DNA of 9,279 bases. Origin: Rikenella sp. Lineage in GTDB: Bacteria; Bacteroidota; Bacteroidia; Bacteroidales; Rikenellaceae. Both the position numbers and the translations under genes were made by a program. A model generated the notes under the pieces. That model was given only the letters and a program-made list of their open reading frames with translations, ran no database searches and was not told the origin of the DNA. Below are positions 1 through 7,124 of this stretch, one piece after another. The DNA is taken from positions 1-9,279 of the forward strand of contig JAIDFC010000100.1 in assembly GCA_029054535.1 (NCBI GenBank), written 5' to 3'. Every line of letters starts with the position of its first letter. Position 1 is the stretch's first letter.

Positions 1-1
1 G

Positions 2-24
2 CGCTGGCTCCGGCCTGTTTCTAT
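2..24. repeat. Probable right end of a dispersed inverted-repeat element, cut by the window edge
   Basis: Bases 2-15 match 9248-9261 at 13 of 14 positions (CGCTGGCTCCGGCC against CGCTGGCTTCGGCC), and both are followed by a T-rich stretch and then a CTAT or ACAT motif. At the right end of the window this string is the distal arm of a long inverted repeat. The left occurrence may therefore be the end of a second copy whose other arm lies outside the window. A 14-bp match alone could be chance; the nearby 51-bp repeat shared by the same two regions makes common origin more likely. Confidence 0.35.
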
Positions 25-27
25 GCG

Positions 28-55
28 AAGAAAACCGCGCCCAAAGGGCGCGCGG
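28..55 (-). terminator. Rho-independent terminator for the DUF3109 gene
   Basis: Read on the minus strand, a GC-rich hairpin (arms at about 46-55 and 35-42, loop TTT at 43-45, with a two-base bulge in the first arm) is followed directly by TTTTCTT (complement of 28-34). It lies about 120 bp downstream of the DUF3109 stop codon, with no other gene between. The T-tract is on the minus-strand side only, so it should not end plus-strand transcription. Confidence 0.65.
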
Positions 56-84
56 TCCGGCGCCTATCCCCGCGGCGGACCGAT

Positions 85-135
85 GCCGCTCGGCACGCGA
101 AAACTGGAGTTTGCTCTGCAAGCCACTGCTGGCGG
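85..135. repeat. 51-bp dispersed repeat, left copy
   Basis: This stretch matches 9080-9130 in the same orientation at 46 of 51 positions. The shared core is CGAAAACTGGA, then TTTGCTCTGCAA, then GCTGGCGG. In the right copy the middle contains the small inverted repeat TTTGC-TCT-GCAAA; the left copy keeps most of it but has G in place of the last A. Weaker similarity may continue for about 25 bases beyond the core. It sits between the DUF3109 stop and its terminator. No coding sense is apparent in either copy. It looks like a dispersed intergenic repeat; its function is unknown. Confidence 0.7.
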
Positions 136-175
136 CGACCCAAGCTCAATCCGTATTTGTCCGCGCGCCTCGGAA

Positions 176-757
176 TCAGATCTCCCTCATCCGGCAAAGC
201 TCCGCCTCGCACGCCTCCATCTCGCGGTAGAAAGCCTCGCCGAAACGCCTCACAATCGGTTCCCGCAACGTTTTATAGAGCGGTTCGCCCTTCGTCCGCC
301 CCAACAGTTCCGCCGCCCGGCAGACCTCCCAGCGATGGTACTGCAACCCCGTCATGCCGTTCGAGAGCCTCACCAGCCGGATCGGATAAAGGTGGCACGA
401 GATCGGTTTTCGGAACGCCGTCCGCCCCTCCTTCCAGGCCTTTTCGACAGCGCACCACGTAACCCCGTTTTCGCGGATGGCATAAGCGCACTCAGCCCCC
501 TCGACCAACGGCGTCGTCAGGTCGCCCTCCTCGTCGACCACCGCCGCGCCCTGCTCCTCGACCGCCCGCCGCCCTTGCGGCGTCATGTACGGCGCGTAGT
601 GTTCCCACTCGTTTTCCAGGAGCGCGATCTCCTCCTCGTCGAGCGGCGCACCCGCGTTTCCCTCCACGCAACACTCCCCTCGGCAAGCCCCCAGATCGCA
701 CGCGAAACGGGCGGTGAAAAGATCGAGGCTGATGATTTTGTCGTCTATCTGTATCAT
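176..757 (-). CDS. DUF3109 family cysteine-rich protein (putative metal-binding)
   Basis: This 193-residue protein has the DUF3109 cysteine pattern, related to the YkgJ-like putative zinc- or iron-chelating proteins. Visible cysteines are C20, C25 and the pair C29-C30 near the N-terminus (CDLGACRGECC), then C90, C102, C121 in the motif SCHLYPIR, C146, C183 and C188. The clustered, regularly placed cysteines suggest an Fe-S cluster or zinc site in a soluble cytoplasmic protein; no signal peptide or membrane segment is visible. The length is about what is usual for the family, so it looks complete. The ATG at 755-757 begins the conserved N-terminus (MIQIDDKIIS), and a TAnnTTTG promoter box lies about 30 bp upstream. 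It is transcribed divergently from the five-gene operon and is not clearly linked to it by function. No substrate is known for the family. Family assignment is confident; the chemistry is not. Confidence 0.9.
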   Translation of the reverse strand: MIQIDDKIISLDLFTARFACDLGACRGECCVEGNAGAPLDEEEIALLENEWEHYAPYMTPQGRRAVEEQGAAVVDEEGDLTTPLVEGAECAYAIRENGVTWCAVEKAWKEGRTAFRKPISCHLYPIRLVRLSNGMTGLQYHRWEVCRAAELLGRTKGEPLYKTLREPIVRRFGEAFYREMEACEAELCRMREI

Positions 758-786
758 GATCTTCCGATTCTTTCGGTTGGTCCGGT

Positions 787-819
787 CAAAGATACGATTT
801 TCTTCTTGCCTCTGAGAAA
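787..819 (-). promoter_or_regulatory. Bacteroidota-type promoter for the DUF3109 gene
   Basis: On the minus strand TATCTTTG (complement of 787-794) matches the -7 consensus TAnnTTTG of Bacteroidota sigma factors. A weak -33 candidate, TTTC (complement of 816-819), lies 21 bp upstream. Transcription should start near 780, leaving a leader of about 23 bases before the ATG at 757. The -7 box is a full match and the -33 box is poor. Confidence 0.55.
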
Positions 820-836
820 CGGATTGGATACCTTTG
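806..836 (+). promoter_or_regulatory. Bacteroidota-type promoter for the SWIM-MoxR-VWA operon
   Basis: TACCTTTG at 829-836 is a full match to the -7 consensus TAnnTTTG. A TTG at 806-808 sits 20 bp upstream, at the spacing expected for the -33 element. Transcription should start near 843, about 30 bases before the SWIM gene ATG at 874. This is the only promoter-like site seen ahead of the five-gene run, and it overlaps the upstream region of the divergent DUF3109 promoter. Confidence 0.6.
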
Positions 837-873
837 TGAGAAACGAAATCCGAATCATCAACTTCATTGAGGC

Positions 874-2211
874 ATGTCGTTGAATCTGACCGAAGAACAA
901 ATCACCCAACTGGCTCCGGACGCCTCGTCCGTCAAGGCGGGCAAGGGACTCGCCTCGCCGATCAAGTGGGTTTTGCGGGAGTACGGCGACCGAGCCGTCT
1001 GGGGCCACTGCCAGGGGAGCGGCAAGAACCCCTATCAGACGGTGGTCGACACGCGGAATCTCGCCTTCCGGTGTTCGTGTCCGAGCCGGAAATTTCCGTG
1101 CAAACATGGATTGGGACTCCTTTATTTATATGCGGCCCGACAGGAGGAGTTCCGGCAGGCCGAGGAGCCGGATTGGGTAGCCGCGTGGCTCGCCAAGCGG
1201 GACGAGAACGCCGAAAAGAAAGAGCAGAAAGCCAAGACCGCCGCCCCGGTGGACGAAGCCGCCCAGGCCCGACGACAGGCCCAGCGGCACGAGAAAGTGT
1301 CGCGGGGGATCGACGACCTGCAGATGTGGATGAAAGACCTGCTTCGGAACGGCCTGCTTCAGGTGCCGGAACGGGCCGGAGCGTTGTTCGGCGGGATGGC
1401 GCGCCGGATGGTGGACGCACAGGCGCCGGGGCTGGCAGCCCGATTGCGAGGGATGGCGGAGATCGATTTTTTCGACGACTCGTGGAAGTACCTCCTGACC
1501 GACCGGCTCGGCAAGTTGTGGCTGCTCACCGAAGCGTACCGACACATCGAGCGGCAACCGGAGGCTTGGCAGTGCGAGATTCGTACGCAGGTCGGGTACC
1601 CGCAGGCCAAAGAACAGGTCCTCGGGGGCGAGGGGGTGGCCGACCGGTGGATGGTGCTGCATAAAAGGAGCCGGAAAGTCGACGGGCTGAACTCCGACAC
1701 CTACTGGTTATACGGCGAGCGCAGCGGACGGTTCGCGCTGTACCTCGATTTTATGGCGCCGGGCAAAGTCTCGGAAACGAGCCTCGTGCCGGGAGGATAC
1801 TACGACGGGGAGCTCTGTTTCTACAACGGCGTGGGAAGGCGACGGGCCTTGTTCCGGAGCATCGAACCCGCGTCCGAGGGGTTCGTTCCGGGCGGAAACG
1901 CGAATTTGGACGAAGCCGTGGCTCGGTATCGCGAGGCGTTGCAGGAGAATCCGTTCACAGAAGAGCTGCCTACGATCGTCGCAGGGGTGCGGCTGGTCGA
2001 AGCCGACGGACGATCCCACATCGAAGACGCGAATGGCAAGCGGATACCGATCGAGGTGCGGGACGAAGTGCGATTCGCGACGTGGGCCGTTAGCGGCGGG
2101 CGGCCGTTCACGGCTTTTCTGCTGGCCGCCGAAACGGCCTGGGAACTCGTTTCGATCTGGTATCCGACCGACCATTCCGATTATTATTTCTGGAGAGATG
2201 AACGCGACTGA
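874..2211 (+). CDS. SWIM zinc-finger protein (YehQ-like), first gene of the MoxR-VWA operon
   Basis: A 445-residue protein with a SWIM zinc finger near its N-terminus: C67-x-C69-x6-C76-x-H78, the CxCxnCxH signature, in CSCPSRKFPCKHG. Just before it are the WGHCQGSGKNPY and VVDTRN stretches typical of SWIM proteins found beside MoxR and VWA genes. SWIM domains bind DNA or protein; which applies here is unknown. Residues from about 108 to 147 form a charged Lys/Glu/Ala-rich helical linker. The rest is a mixed domain with many Trp and Tyr residues that I cannot assign. There is no signal peptide, so it should be cytoplasmic. The ATG at 874 was chosen because it gives the conserved start (MSLNLTEEQITQLAPD) about 30 bases after the predicted transcription start. 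Its last 14 bases overlap the DUF5691 gene, suggesting translational coupling. E. coli YehQ is the nearest characterised-by-name relative I recognise. Confidence 0.88.
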   Translation: MSLNLTEEQITQLAPDASSVKAGKGLASPIKWVLREYGDRAVWGHCQGSGKNPYQTVVDTRNLAFRCSCPSRKFPCKHGLGLLYLYAARQEEFRQAEEPDWVAAWLAKRDENAEKKEQKAKTAAPVDEAAQARRQAQRHEKVSRGIDDLQMWMKDLLRNGLLQVPERAGALFGGMARRMVDAQAPGLAARLRGMAEIDFFDDSWKYLLTDRLGKLWLLTEAYRHIERQPEAWQCEIRTQVGYPQAKEQVLGGEGVADRWMVLHKRSRKVDGLNSDTYWLYGERSGRFALYLDFMAPGKVSETSLVPGGYYDGELCFYNGVGRRRALFRSIEPASEGFVPGGNANLDEAVARYREALQENPFTEELPTIVAGVRLVEADGRSHIEDANGKRIPIEVRDEVRFATWAVSGGRPFTAFLLAAETAWELVSIWYPTDHSDYYFWRDERD

Positions 2212-3700
2212 CCCTATCATCCAGGCCGCTCTGTTGGGGACAGCGGCCAAAGAGTTCGTGCCGGAGAACCTGCCGGCTTTTCTGAGCGAGGCTTTTCGGC
2301 CGATTCGCGAGACGGCCGGGGATGCCGAAGAGGCGCTCTACCGGATGGCCGCGTTGACTTTCGCGAGCCAACGGGCCGGGCTCCAGACGGAGGAGAGAGG
2401 CGCGACCCCTGCGCCGATCGACGAGGCGCAGGAAGAGGAACGTCCTTATTTTTCCCGCGAACTGGCGAACAAGCTCGAAATTCTGTGCACCGATCGGGAA
2501 CAAGAGCTGCTCCTGTACGCCTATCGGCGGGCAGCGGAGGACAAGAGCGAACGGCTTATTCCGCCGTTGTACTTGCCGGGGTTGATCGCCCACGCTTTCG
2601 ACCGCAACCTGCCCGTCAAGTACCGAGGGAGGGAACGGGAGCTGTTCGGGCGGCTGGCCGGTCGACGCGGGGTGTGGCTGCTGCGACGGATGGGAATCGA
2701 CGCTTCGGAAGCGGCCGAAGACGAGAAAGAGGCGTGGGAGACCGCCTCGCACGAAGCGCGGAAACGGATCCTGCATCGGATGCGGGCGGAACGGCCGGCG
2801 GAGGGACTCGCTTTGTTGCAGGGCGAGCTGAAGAGCGAATCGGCCGCCCATCGCGAGGAGTTGATCCGGGAGCTCAAGACCGGATTGAGCCTGGCCGACG
2901 AACCGTTCCTGACGACGATCGCCGACAAAGACCGCGGACAGGCCGTTCGACAGGTGGCCCGCGAGCTGTTGTTCCGACTGCCCGGGGGAGGGTTGGTCGG
3001 AGAGTATGCCGACCTGCTGCGCGGGAAGATTCGCTACAACCGGCTCACCGGCTGGTCTTACGATCCGGCGGCGTATACGCCGCGAATGAAAGAGCTGGGG
3101 TTGGAAGAGCTGAGTCCGAACAAGAAAGAGAAAGACGCCGCGTTTCTGTTGCGGCAGCTCGCTGAACGGATGCCGCTCGGTTTTTGGGCCGAGCTGTTCG
3201 GATGCGAGGCCGAGGAGGCGGCGGAGCGGCTGGCGCGGAAGCCGCCGTTCGGCACGTTTTTCGACCTCGCGAAACCGATCCTGAACTTCGAGGATCGCGC
3301 GTGGGCGTACCATACGCTCCGGGCGAATCCGACGGGGGACCATGTGTTCGACCTGCTGGGGCTGTTGAGCCCGGAGCAGCGCGAAGAGATCGACCTCCGG
3401 GCGGACGATCAGACGACGGGGGTGCGACTGACGAACTCGGACTGGCTTTGGGAAGACGATCGGCCGTGGGGTCCGAAATTTTCGGCCCGAATCGTAAACC
3501 GATTGATCCGAGAAGACCGGTACTGCTACGACCCGACCGTCAAACGGCTGGCCGTTCTGCTGGATCGGTCGGTTCTTCCGCTGCTCGACCGGCCGCTCGC
3601 CGACGAAAAAACCGACAACGCAGTCGCCTGGTTCTGCCAGACCCTGAAAGACAACCTGCAGACGCGCGACGAGGTCGACCGTCTGATCGAAAACGCATAA
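2198..3700 (+). CDS. DUF5691 family helical-repeat protein
   Basis: The frame is open from 2033, but the natural start is the ATG at 2198. It overlaps the SWIM stop by 14 bp, is preceded by GGAGAG, and begins the typical family N-terminus (MNATDPIIQAALLGT). The upstream part of the open frame is an out-of-frame reading of the SWIM gene. The resulting 500-residue protein is rich in Leu, Arg and Glu. Residues from about 177 to 263 read as paired amphipathic helices resembling HEAT repeats, for example KDRGQAVRQVARELLFRL. Later motifs include NRLTGWSYDP and SDWLWEDDRPWG. No catalytic motif, signal peptide or membrane segment is visible. DUF5691 genes are commonly found next to SWIM, MoxR, DUF5682 and VWA genes, so a scaffold or adaptor role in that system is my inference. 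No biochemical function is known to me. Confidence 0.85.
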   Translation: MNATDPIIQAALLGTAAKEFVPENLPAFLSEAFRPIRETAGDAEEALYRMAALTFASQRAGLQTEERGATPAPIDEAQEEERPYFSRELANKLEILCTDREQELLLYAYRRAAEDKSERLIPPLYLPGLIAHAFDRNLPVKYRGRERELFGRLAGRRGVWLLRRMGIDASEAAEDEKEAWETASHEARKRILHRMRAERPAEGLALLQGELKSESAAHREELIRELKTGLSLADEPFLTTIADKDRGQAVRQVARELLFRLPGGGLVGEYADLLRGKIRYNRLTGWSYDPAAYTPRMKELGLEELSPNKKEKDAAFLLRQLAERMPLGFWAELFGCEAEEAAERLARKPPFGTFFDLAKPILNFEDRAWAYHTLRANPTGDHVFDLLGLLSPEQREEIDLRADDQTTGVRLTNSDWLWEDDRPWGPKFSARIVNRLIREDRYCYDPTVKRLAVLLDRSVLPLLDRPLADEKTDNAVAWFCQTLKDNLQTRDEVDRLIENA

Positions 3701-3730
3701 AAAAATCAACGAGACACACTGTTTTATATC

Positions 3731-4807
3731 ATGGACTTACTGAGACAACACGCCGAACAACAATTCGCCGAAGAGCTCCACGAACTGAAAAAGAACGAGA
3801 CCCATCCCGTGCCGGAGAACTGGGAACTGTCGCCGCAATCGGTCGTTCTGTACCTGATGGGGGGCAAGCTCGCGAACGGTTTCGAGGTTTCGCCCAAGTA
3901 CATCGGGAACCGGCGTTTGATGGAGATCGCCGTGGCGACGCTGGTAACCGACCGGGCCTTGCTGCTCTACGGGCTTCCGGGGACGGCCAAGAGCTGGGTG
4001 AGCGAACACATGGCCGCCGCGATCTCCGGCAACTCGACCCTGATCGTGCAGGGGACCGCCGGGACCGGCGAGGAGGCGATACGATACGGGTGGAACTATG
4101 CCCGTCTGCTGGCCGAGGGGCCGAGCGAAGGGGCGTTGGTGCAGACCCCGGTGATGAAAGCCATGCAGGAGGGACGGATCGCCCGGATCGAAGAGCTGAC
4201 CCGCATCGGATCGGATGTGCAGGACACGTTAATTACGATCCTGTCGGAAAAGACCCTCCCGATTCCGGAGTTGAACCGAGAGGTCCAGGCCGTCCGGGGT
4301 TTCAACCTGATCGCCACGGCCAATAATCGCGACAAGGGGGTCAACGACCTGTCGAGCGCGCTCAAGCGGCGGTTCAACACCGTGATCCTGCCGCTGCCGG
4401 ACCGTATCGAGGAGGAGGTCGACATCGTGCGTCGCCGCGTGGAGAGCTTCGGTCAAGTCATGCAGCTGCCCGCCGAGCGACCGGCCCTGGAGGAGATCCG
4501 CCGCGTGGTAACGATCTTCCGCGAGCTGCGCCAGGGGGTGAGCCAGGACGGAAAAACGAAGCTGAAGAGTCCGAGCGGCACGCTGAGCACGGCCGAAGCG
4601 ATCTCGGTGGTGAACAACGGGTTGGCGATGGCCGGTTACTTCGGCGACGGAGCGTTGCATGCCGAAGACCTCGTGTCGGGGATCCTCGGCGCGGTGGTCA
4701 AGGACCCGGTGCAAGACAAAATCGTCTGGCAGGAGTACATGGAGACCGTCGTCAAACAACGCGACGGATGGAAAGACATCTATCGGGCGGCGAGAGAGCT
4801 GTTGTAG
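3731..4807 (+). CDS. MoxR-family AAA+ ATPase (YehL-like)
   Basis: A 358-residue AAA+ ATPase. The Walker A motif is GLPGTAKS at residues 81-88. Walker B lies in GRIARIEELTRI, with E154-E155 where most AAA+ proteins have Asp-Glu. Sensor 1 is in LIATANNRDKG (about 193-203), and the arginine-finger region is LKRRF (211-215). A helical C-terminal lid follows from about residue 245. Short N-terminal residues 1-60 precede the ATPase core. MoxR ATPases form hexameric rings that use ATP to remodel or activate partner proteins, usually together with a VWA protein encoded nearby, which is present here three genes along. The gene starts 30 bp after the DUF5691 stop; the ATG at 3731 gives a full-length family member. 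E. coli YehL is the closest named relative. ATPase activity is well supported by the motifs; the client protein is unknown. Confidence 0.92.
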   Translation: MDLLRQHAEQQFAEELHELKKNETHPVPENWELSPQSVVLYLMGGKLANGFEVSPKYIGNRRLMEIAVATLVTDRALLLYGLPGTAKSWVSEHMAAAISGNSTLIVQGTAGTGEEAIRYGWNYARLLAEGPSEGALVQTPVMKAMQEGRIARIEELTRIGSDVQDTLITILSEKTLPIPELNREVQAVRGFNLIATANNRDKGVNDLSSALKRRFNTVILPLPDRIEEEVDIVRRRVESFGQVMQLPAERPALEEIRRVVTIFRELRQGVSQDGKTKLKSPSGTLSTAEAISVVNNGLAMAGYFGDGALHAEDLVSGILGAVVKDPVQDKIVWQEYMETVVKQRDGWKDIYRAARELL

Positions 4808-4810
4808 CCT

Positions 4811-4818
4811 CCCCCCCC
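4811..4818. repeat. Run of eight C in the MoxR-DUF5682 gap
   Basis: Eight consecutive C bases lie 3 bp after the MoxR stop codon and 29 bp before the DUF5682 ATG, in a 40-bp gap that otherwise shows no hairpin or promoter box. Such tracts can vary in length by slipped-strand mispairing. Being outside both genes, a length change would alter spacing or message structure, not reading frame. Confidence 0.9.
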
Positions 4819-4847
4819 AGCGGACCGAGACACAAGAACATCGAAGC

Positions 4848-7103
4848 ATGGCGATTCATTTATTAGGCATCAGACACCACGGACCGGGATCGTGTCGGAG
4901 CGTGGAACGCTACCTGCGGGAGCTGGAGCCGGACCTCATTCTGTTGGAAGGTCCGGTCGAGGCGGAGGCCCTGATTCCGCATGTCGCGGAGCCGGGGATG
5001 GAGCCTCCGGCGGCCTTGCTCGCTTATCGACCCGACGAGCCTCGACAGGCTGTTTTCTATCCGTTCGCCGAGTTCTCGCCCGAGTGGCAGACCTTGCGGT
5101 ACGGGATCGACCAAGGTGTTCCGGTGCGTTTTTTCGACCTGCCGTTGACCCACTCGATGGCGCTCGACCGGGACGAAGATGAGAAAGAGGCAGCTACCGC
5201 CGCCGAAGAAACGACTGAAGCGGAGGAAATAATAGAAAGGGGCGGCGACCCGTTCGACGCGCTGGCCGAGATCGCCGGGTATCCGGACGGGGAGAGCTGG
5301 TGGGATGCCACCGTCGAACGCAGGCAGGACAACGCCGGCATTTTCGAGGCCGTACAAGAGGCCGTTACCGCCTTGCGGGCGGAACGGCCTCGGCCGGAGT
5401 CGCTGCGGACCCGGTTGCGCGAGGCGTGGATGCGGCGGACGGTGCGCGCGGCACAGAAAGAGGGATTCGAACGCATTGCGGTGGTTTGCGGCGCTTGGCA
5501 CGTGCCGGCGCTGGCCGAGATGCCGACGGCGAAGGAGGACAACGAACTGTTGAAAGGGCTGCCGAAGGTGAAGGTCGAGTGTACGTGGATCCCGTGGACC
5601 TACGACCGTTTGACCCTCCGCAGCGGCTACGGCGCCGGGATCGCATCGCCGGGGTGGTACGACCACCTGTGGCGACGGTCGGAGGACGACGGCACGCTGT
5701 GGGTCAGCCGAATCGCCGCCCTGTTCCGCGCGAAAGGGATGGACATCTCGGTGGCGCACGTGATCGAGACGGTCCGGCTGGCGCAGACGGCGGCGGCGTT
5801 GCGGAATCGGCCCGCACCGTCGCTCGCGGAGTTCAACGAAGCGATCACCGCCGTGATGGGGTTCGGCGACGAGATCCTGTTACAGATCATCAAAGAGGAG
5901 CTATTGATCTCCGACCGGCTGGGCCGCGTGCCGGACACGGTGCCGAAAGTCCCGCTGCTGATCGACGTCGAAAAGACCCAGAAACGGCTTCGGATTCCAT
6001 TCACGGCCGAGATCAAAGAGCTGGCCCTCGACCTCCGCAACCCGAACGACCTGGAACGGAGCGTCTTTTTCCACCGTCTTCATCTGCTCGGCATCGACTG
6101 GGCCCGTCCGGCAGGCGAAGGCGACGGCCGGGGGACGTTCCGCGAGCGGTGGAGCCTCTACCACAAGCCGGAACAGATCCTTCAGATCATCGAGACCGCC
6201 ATTTGGGGCAATACGGTGAAAGAGGCCGCGAAGAACTACCTCTTGCGGGAGACTTCCCGCATCGACCGGGTTCCCGAACTGACCGGCCTGTTGACCCGCG
6301 CCATTCCGGCCGACCTGCCGGAACTGGTGGAGGCGATGACCGCCCAACTGGATCGGCTGTCGGCCACCTCGACCGATTTATCGGAACTGATGGAAGCGGT
6401 ACCGGATCTGGCCGAGATCGTCCGCTACGGCAGCGTGCGGAAACTCGACTTTTCGCGGATGGGCGATATGCTCCGGGCGATGGTGGCCCGGATTTGGGCC
6501 GGCGGGACGCTGGTCTGCATCAACATCGACGAAGAGGCCGCGGCCCATATGCTGGATCGCATTCTGGCGACCGACTACGCCCTCTCGACCTTGAACGACC
6601 CGGAACTGAACCGGATGTGGATCGAATTTCTGGGGCGCGTGCGGACGGCGGCCAATGTCCACCCGCTCTTGACGGGATACGCCACCCGGCAGCTGAACGA
6701 CCAGGGCGAGATCCCGCCGGAAGAGATGCACGGGACCTTGCGGTACTACACCTCGGCAGGGAACGCACCGGCCGACATCGCCTATTGGTTCGAGGGTTTT
6801 CTACACGCCTCGGGGTCGATCCTGCTGCTCGACGACGACCTGTGGAACTTGGTGAACGACTGGATATGCACACAGGATCGGGAGGTTTTTCTGGAACTGC
6901 TGCCGATCCTCAAACGCACGTTCAGCGAGTTCAGCCCGGTCGAACGGCGTAAATTAGGCGAAAAAGCCAAAGCGTACGATCCGGCGGGCGGAGGTTTCCG
7001 GAGGAGCGGCCCGACGGCGGTCGAATCGCTCGACGAGAGCGAAGCGGCCAAAGCGATACCGGTGGTATTCGGATTATTAGGTATCGAAACGAACGAATCA
7101 TAA
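4848..7103 (+). CDS. DUF5682 family protein (YehM-like) with a TraB/EreA-like N-terminal domain
   Basis: The frame is open from 4659, but that upstream part overlaps the MoxR gene and is noise. The ATG at 4848 starts the conserved MAIHLLGIRHHGPGS and gives 751 residues. The first 220 residues have three spaced motifs: GIRHHGPGS (7-15), PDLILLEGP (28-36) and VVCGAWHVPAL (212-222). Their order and spacing recall the TraB/Tiki/EreA-ChaN superfamily, where the His and Glu residues form the active or metal site. This likeness is my inference. Residues from about 104 to 130 are an acidic, low-complexity insert (rich in Glu and Ala). Residues 245-276 hold a conserved WIPWTYDR ... YGAGIASPGWY stretch. 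The C-terminal 450 residues look mostly helical. No signal peptide or membrane segment is seen. It lies between MoxR and VWA genes, as yehM does in E. coli, and may be the effector or substrate of that pair. Confidence 0.88.
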   Translation: MAIHLLGIRHHGPGSCRSVERYLRELEPDLILLEGPVEAEALIPHVAEPGMEPPAALLAYRPDEPRQAVFYPFAEFSPEWQTLRYGIDQGVPVRFFDLPLTHSMALDRDEDEKEAATAAEETTEAEEIIERGGDPFDALAEIAGYPDGESWWDATVERRQDNAGIFEAVQEAVTALRAERPRPESLRTRLREAWMRRTVRAAQKEGFERIAVVCGAWHVPALAEMPTAKEDNELLKGLPKVKVECTWIPWTYDRLTLRSGYGAGIASPGWYDHLWRRSEDDGTLWVSRIAALFRAKGMDISVAHVIETVRLAQTAAALRNRPAPSLAEFNEAITAVMGFGDEILLQIIKEELLISDRLGRVPDTVPKVPLLIDVEKTQKRLRIPFTAEIKELALDLRNPNDLERSVFFHRLHLLGIDWARPAGEGDGRGTFRERWSLYHKPEQILQIIETAIWGNTVKEAAKNYLLRETSRIDRVPELTGLLTRAIPADLPELVEAMTAQLDRLSATSTDLSELMEAVPDLAEIVRYGSVRKLDFSRMGDMLRAMVARIWAGGTLVCINIDEEAAAHMLDRILATDYALSTLNDPELNRMWIEFLGRVRTAANVHPLLTGYATRQLNDQGEIPPEEMHGTLRYYTSAGNAPADIAYWFEGFLHASGSILLLDDDLWNLVNDWICTQDREVFLELLPILKRTFSEFSPVERRKLGEKAKAYDPAGGGFRRSGPTAVESLDESEAAKAIPVVFGLLGIETNES

Positions 7104-7115
7104 CGAAACACAAAC

Positions 7116-7122
7116 GAGGAGG
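7116..7122 (+). promoter_or_regulatory. Strong Shine-Dalgarno-like site before the VWA gene
   Basis: GAGGAGG lies 2 bases before the VWA ATG at 7125. It is the strongest Shine-Dalgarno match in the operon, which is notable because Bacteroidota genes usually lack one. The spacing is shorter than the usual 5-9 bases, so its strength as a ribosome site is uncertain. Confidence 0.4.
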
Positions 7123-7124
7123 CC

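Noticed and set aside
23..883. Long plus-strand open frame opposite the DUF3109 gene
   Set aside because: It is a GC-driven antisense shadow: Arg/Pro-rich, with no recognisable motif, while the minus strand encodes a clear DUF3109 protein and its promoter lies inside this frame.
2108..3709. 533-codon minus-strand open frame opposite DUF5691
   Set aside because: Its composition is Arg/Gln/Pro-rich with no domain; the opposing frame has family motifs and fits the operon.
3184..4326. 380-codon plus-strand frame spanning the DUF5691-MoxR junction
   Set aside because: It runs out of frame across two well-supported genes and is extremely rich in Arg, Gly and Ala, as expected of a shifted reading in GC-rich DNA.
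5300..6952. 550-codon plus-strand frame inside DUF5682
   Set aside because: It is a shifted reading of the DUF5682 gene with biased Arg/Gly composition and no motif.
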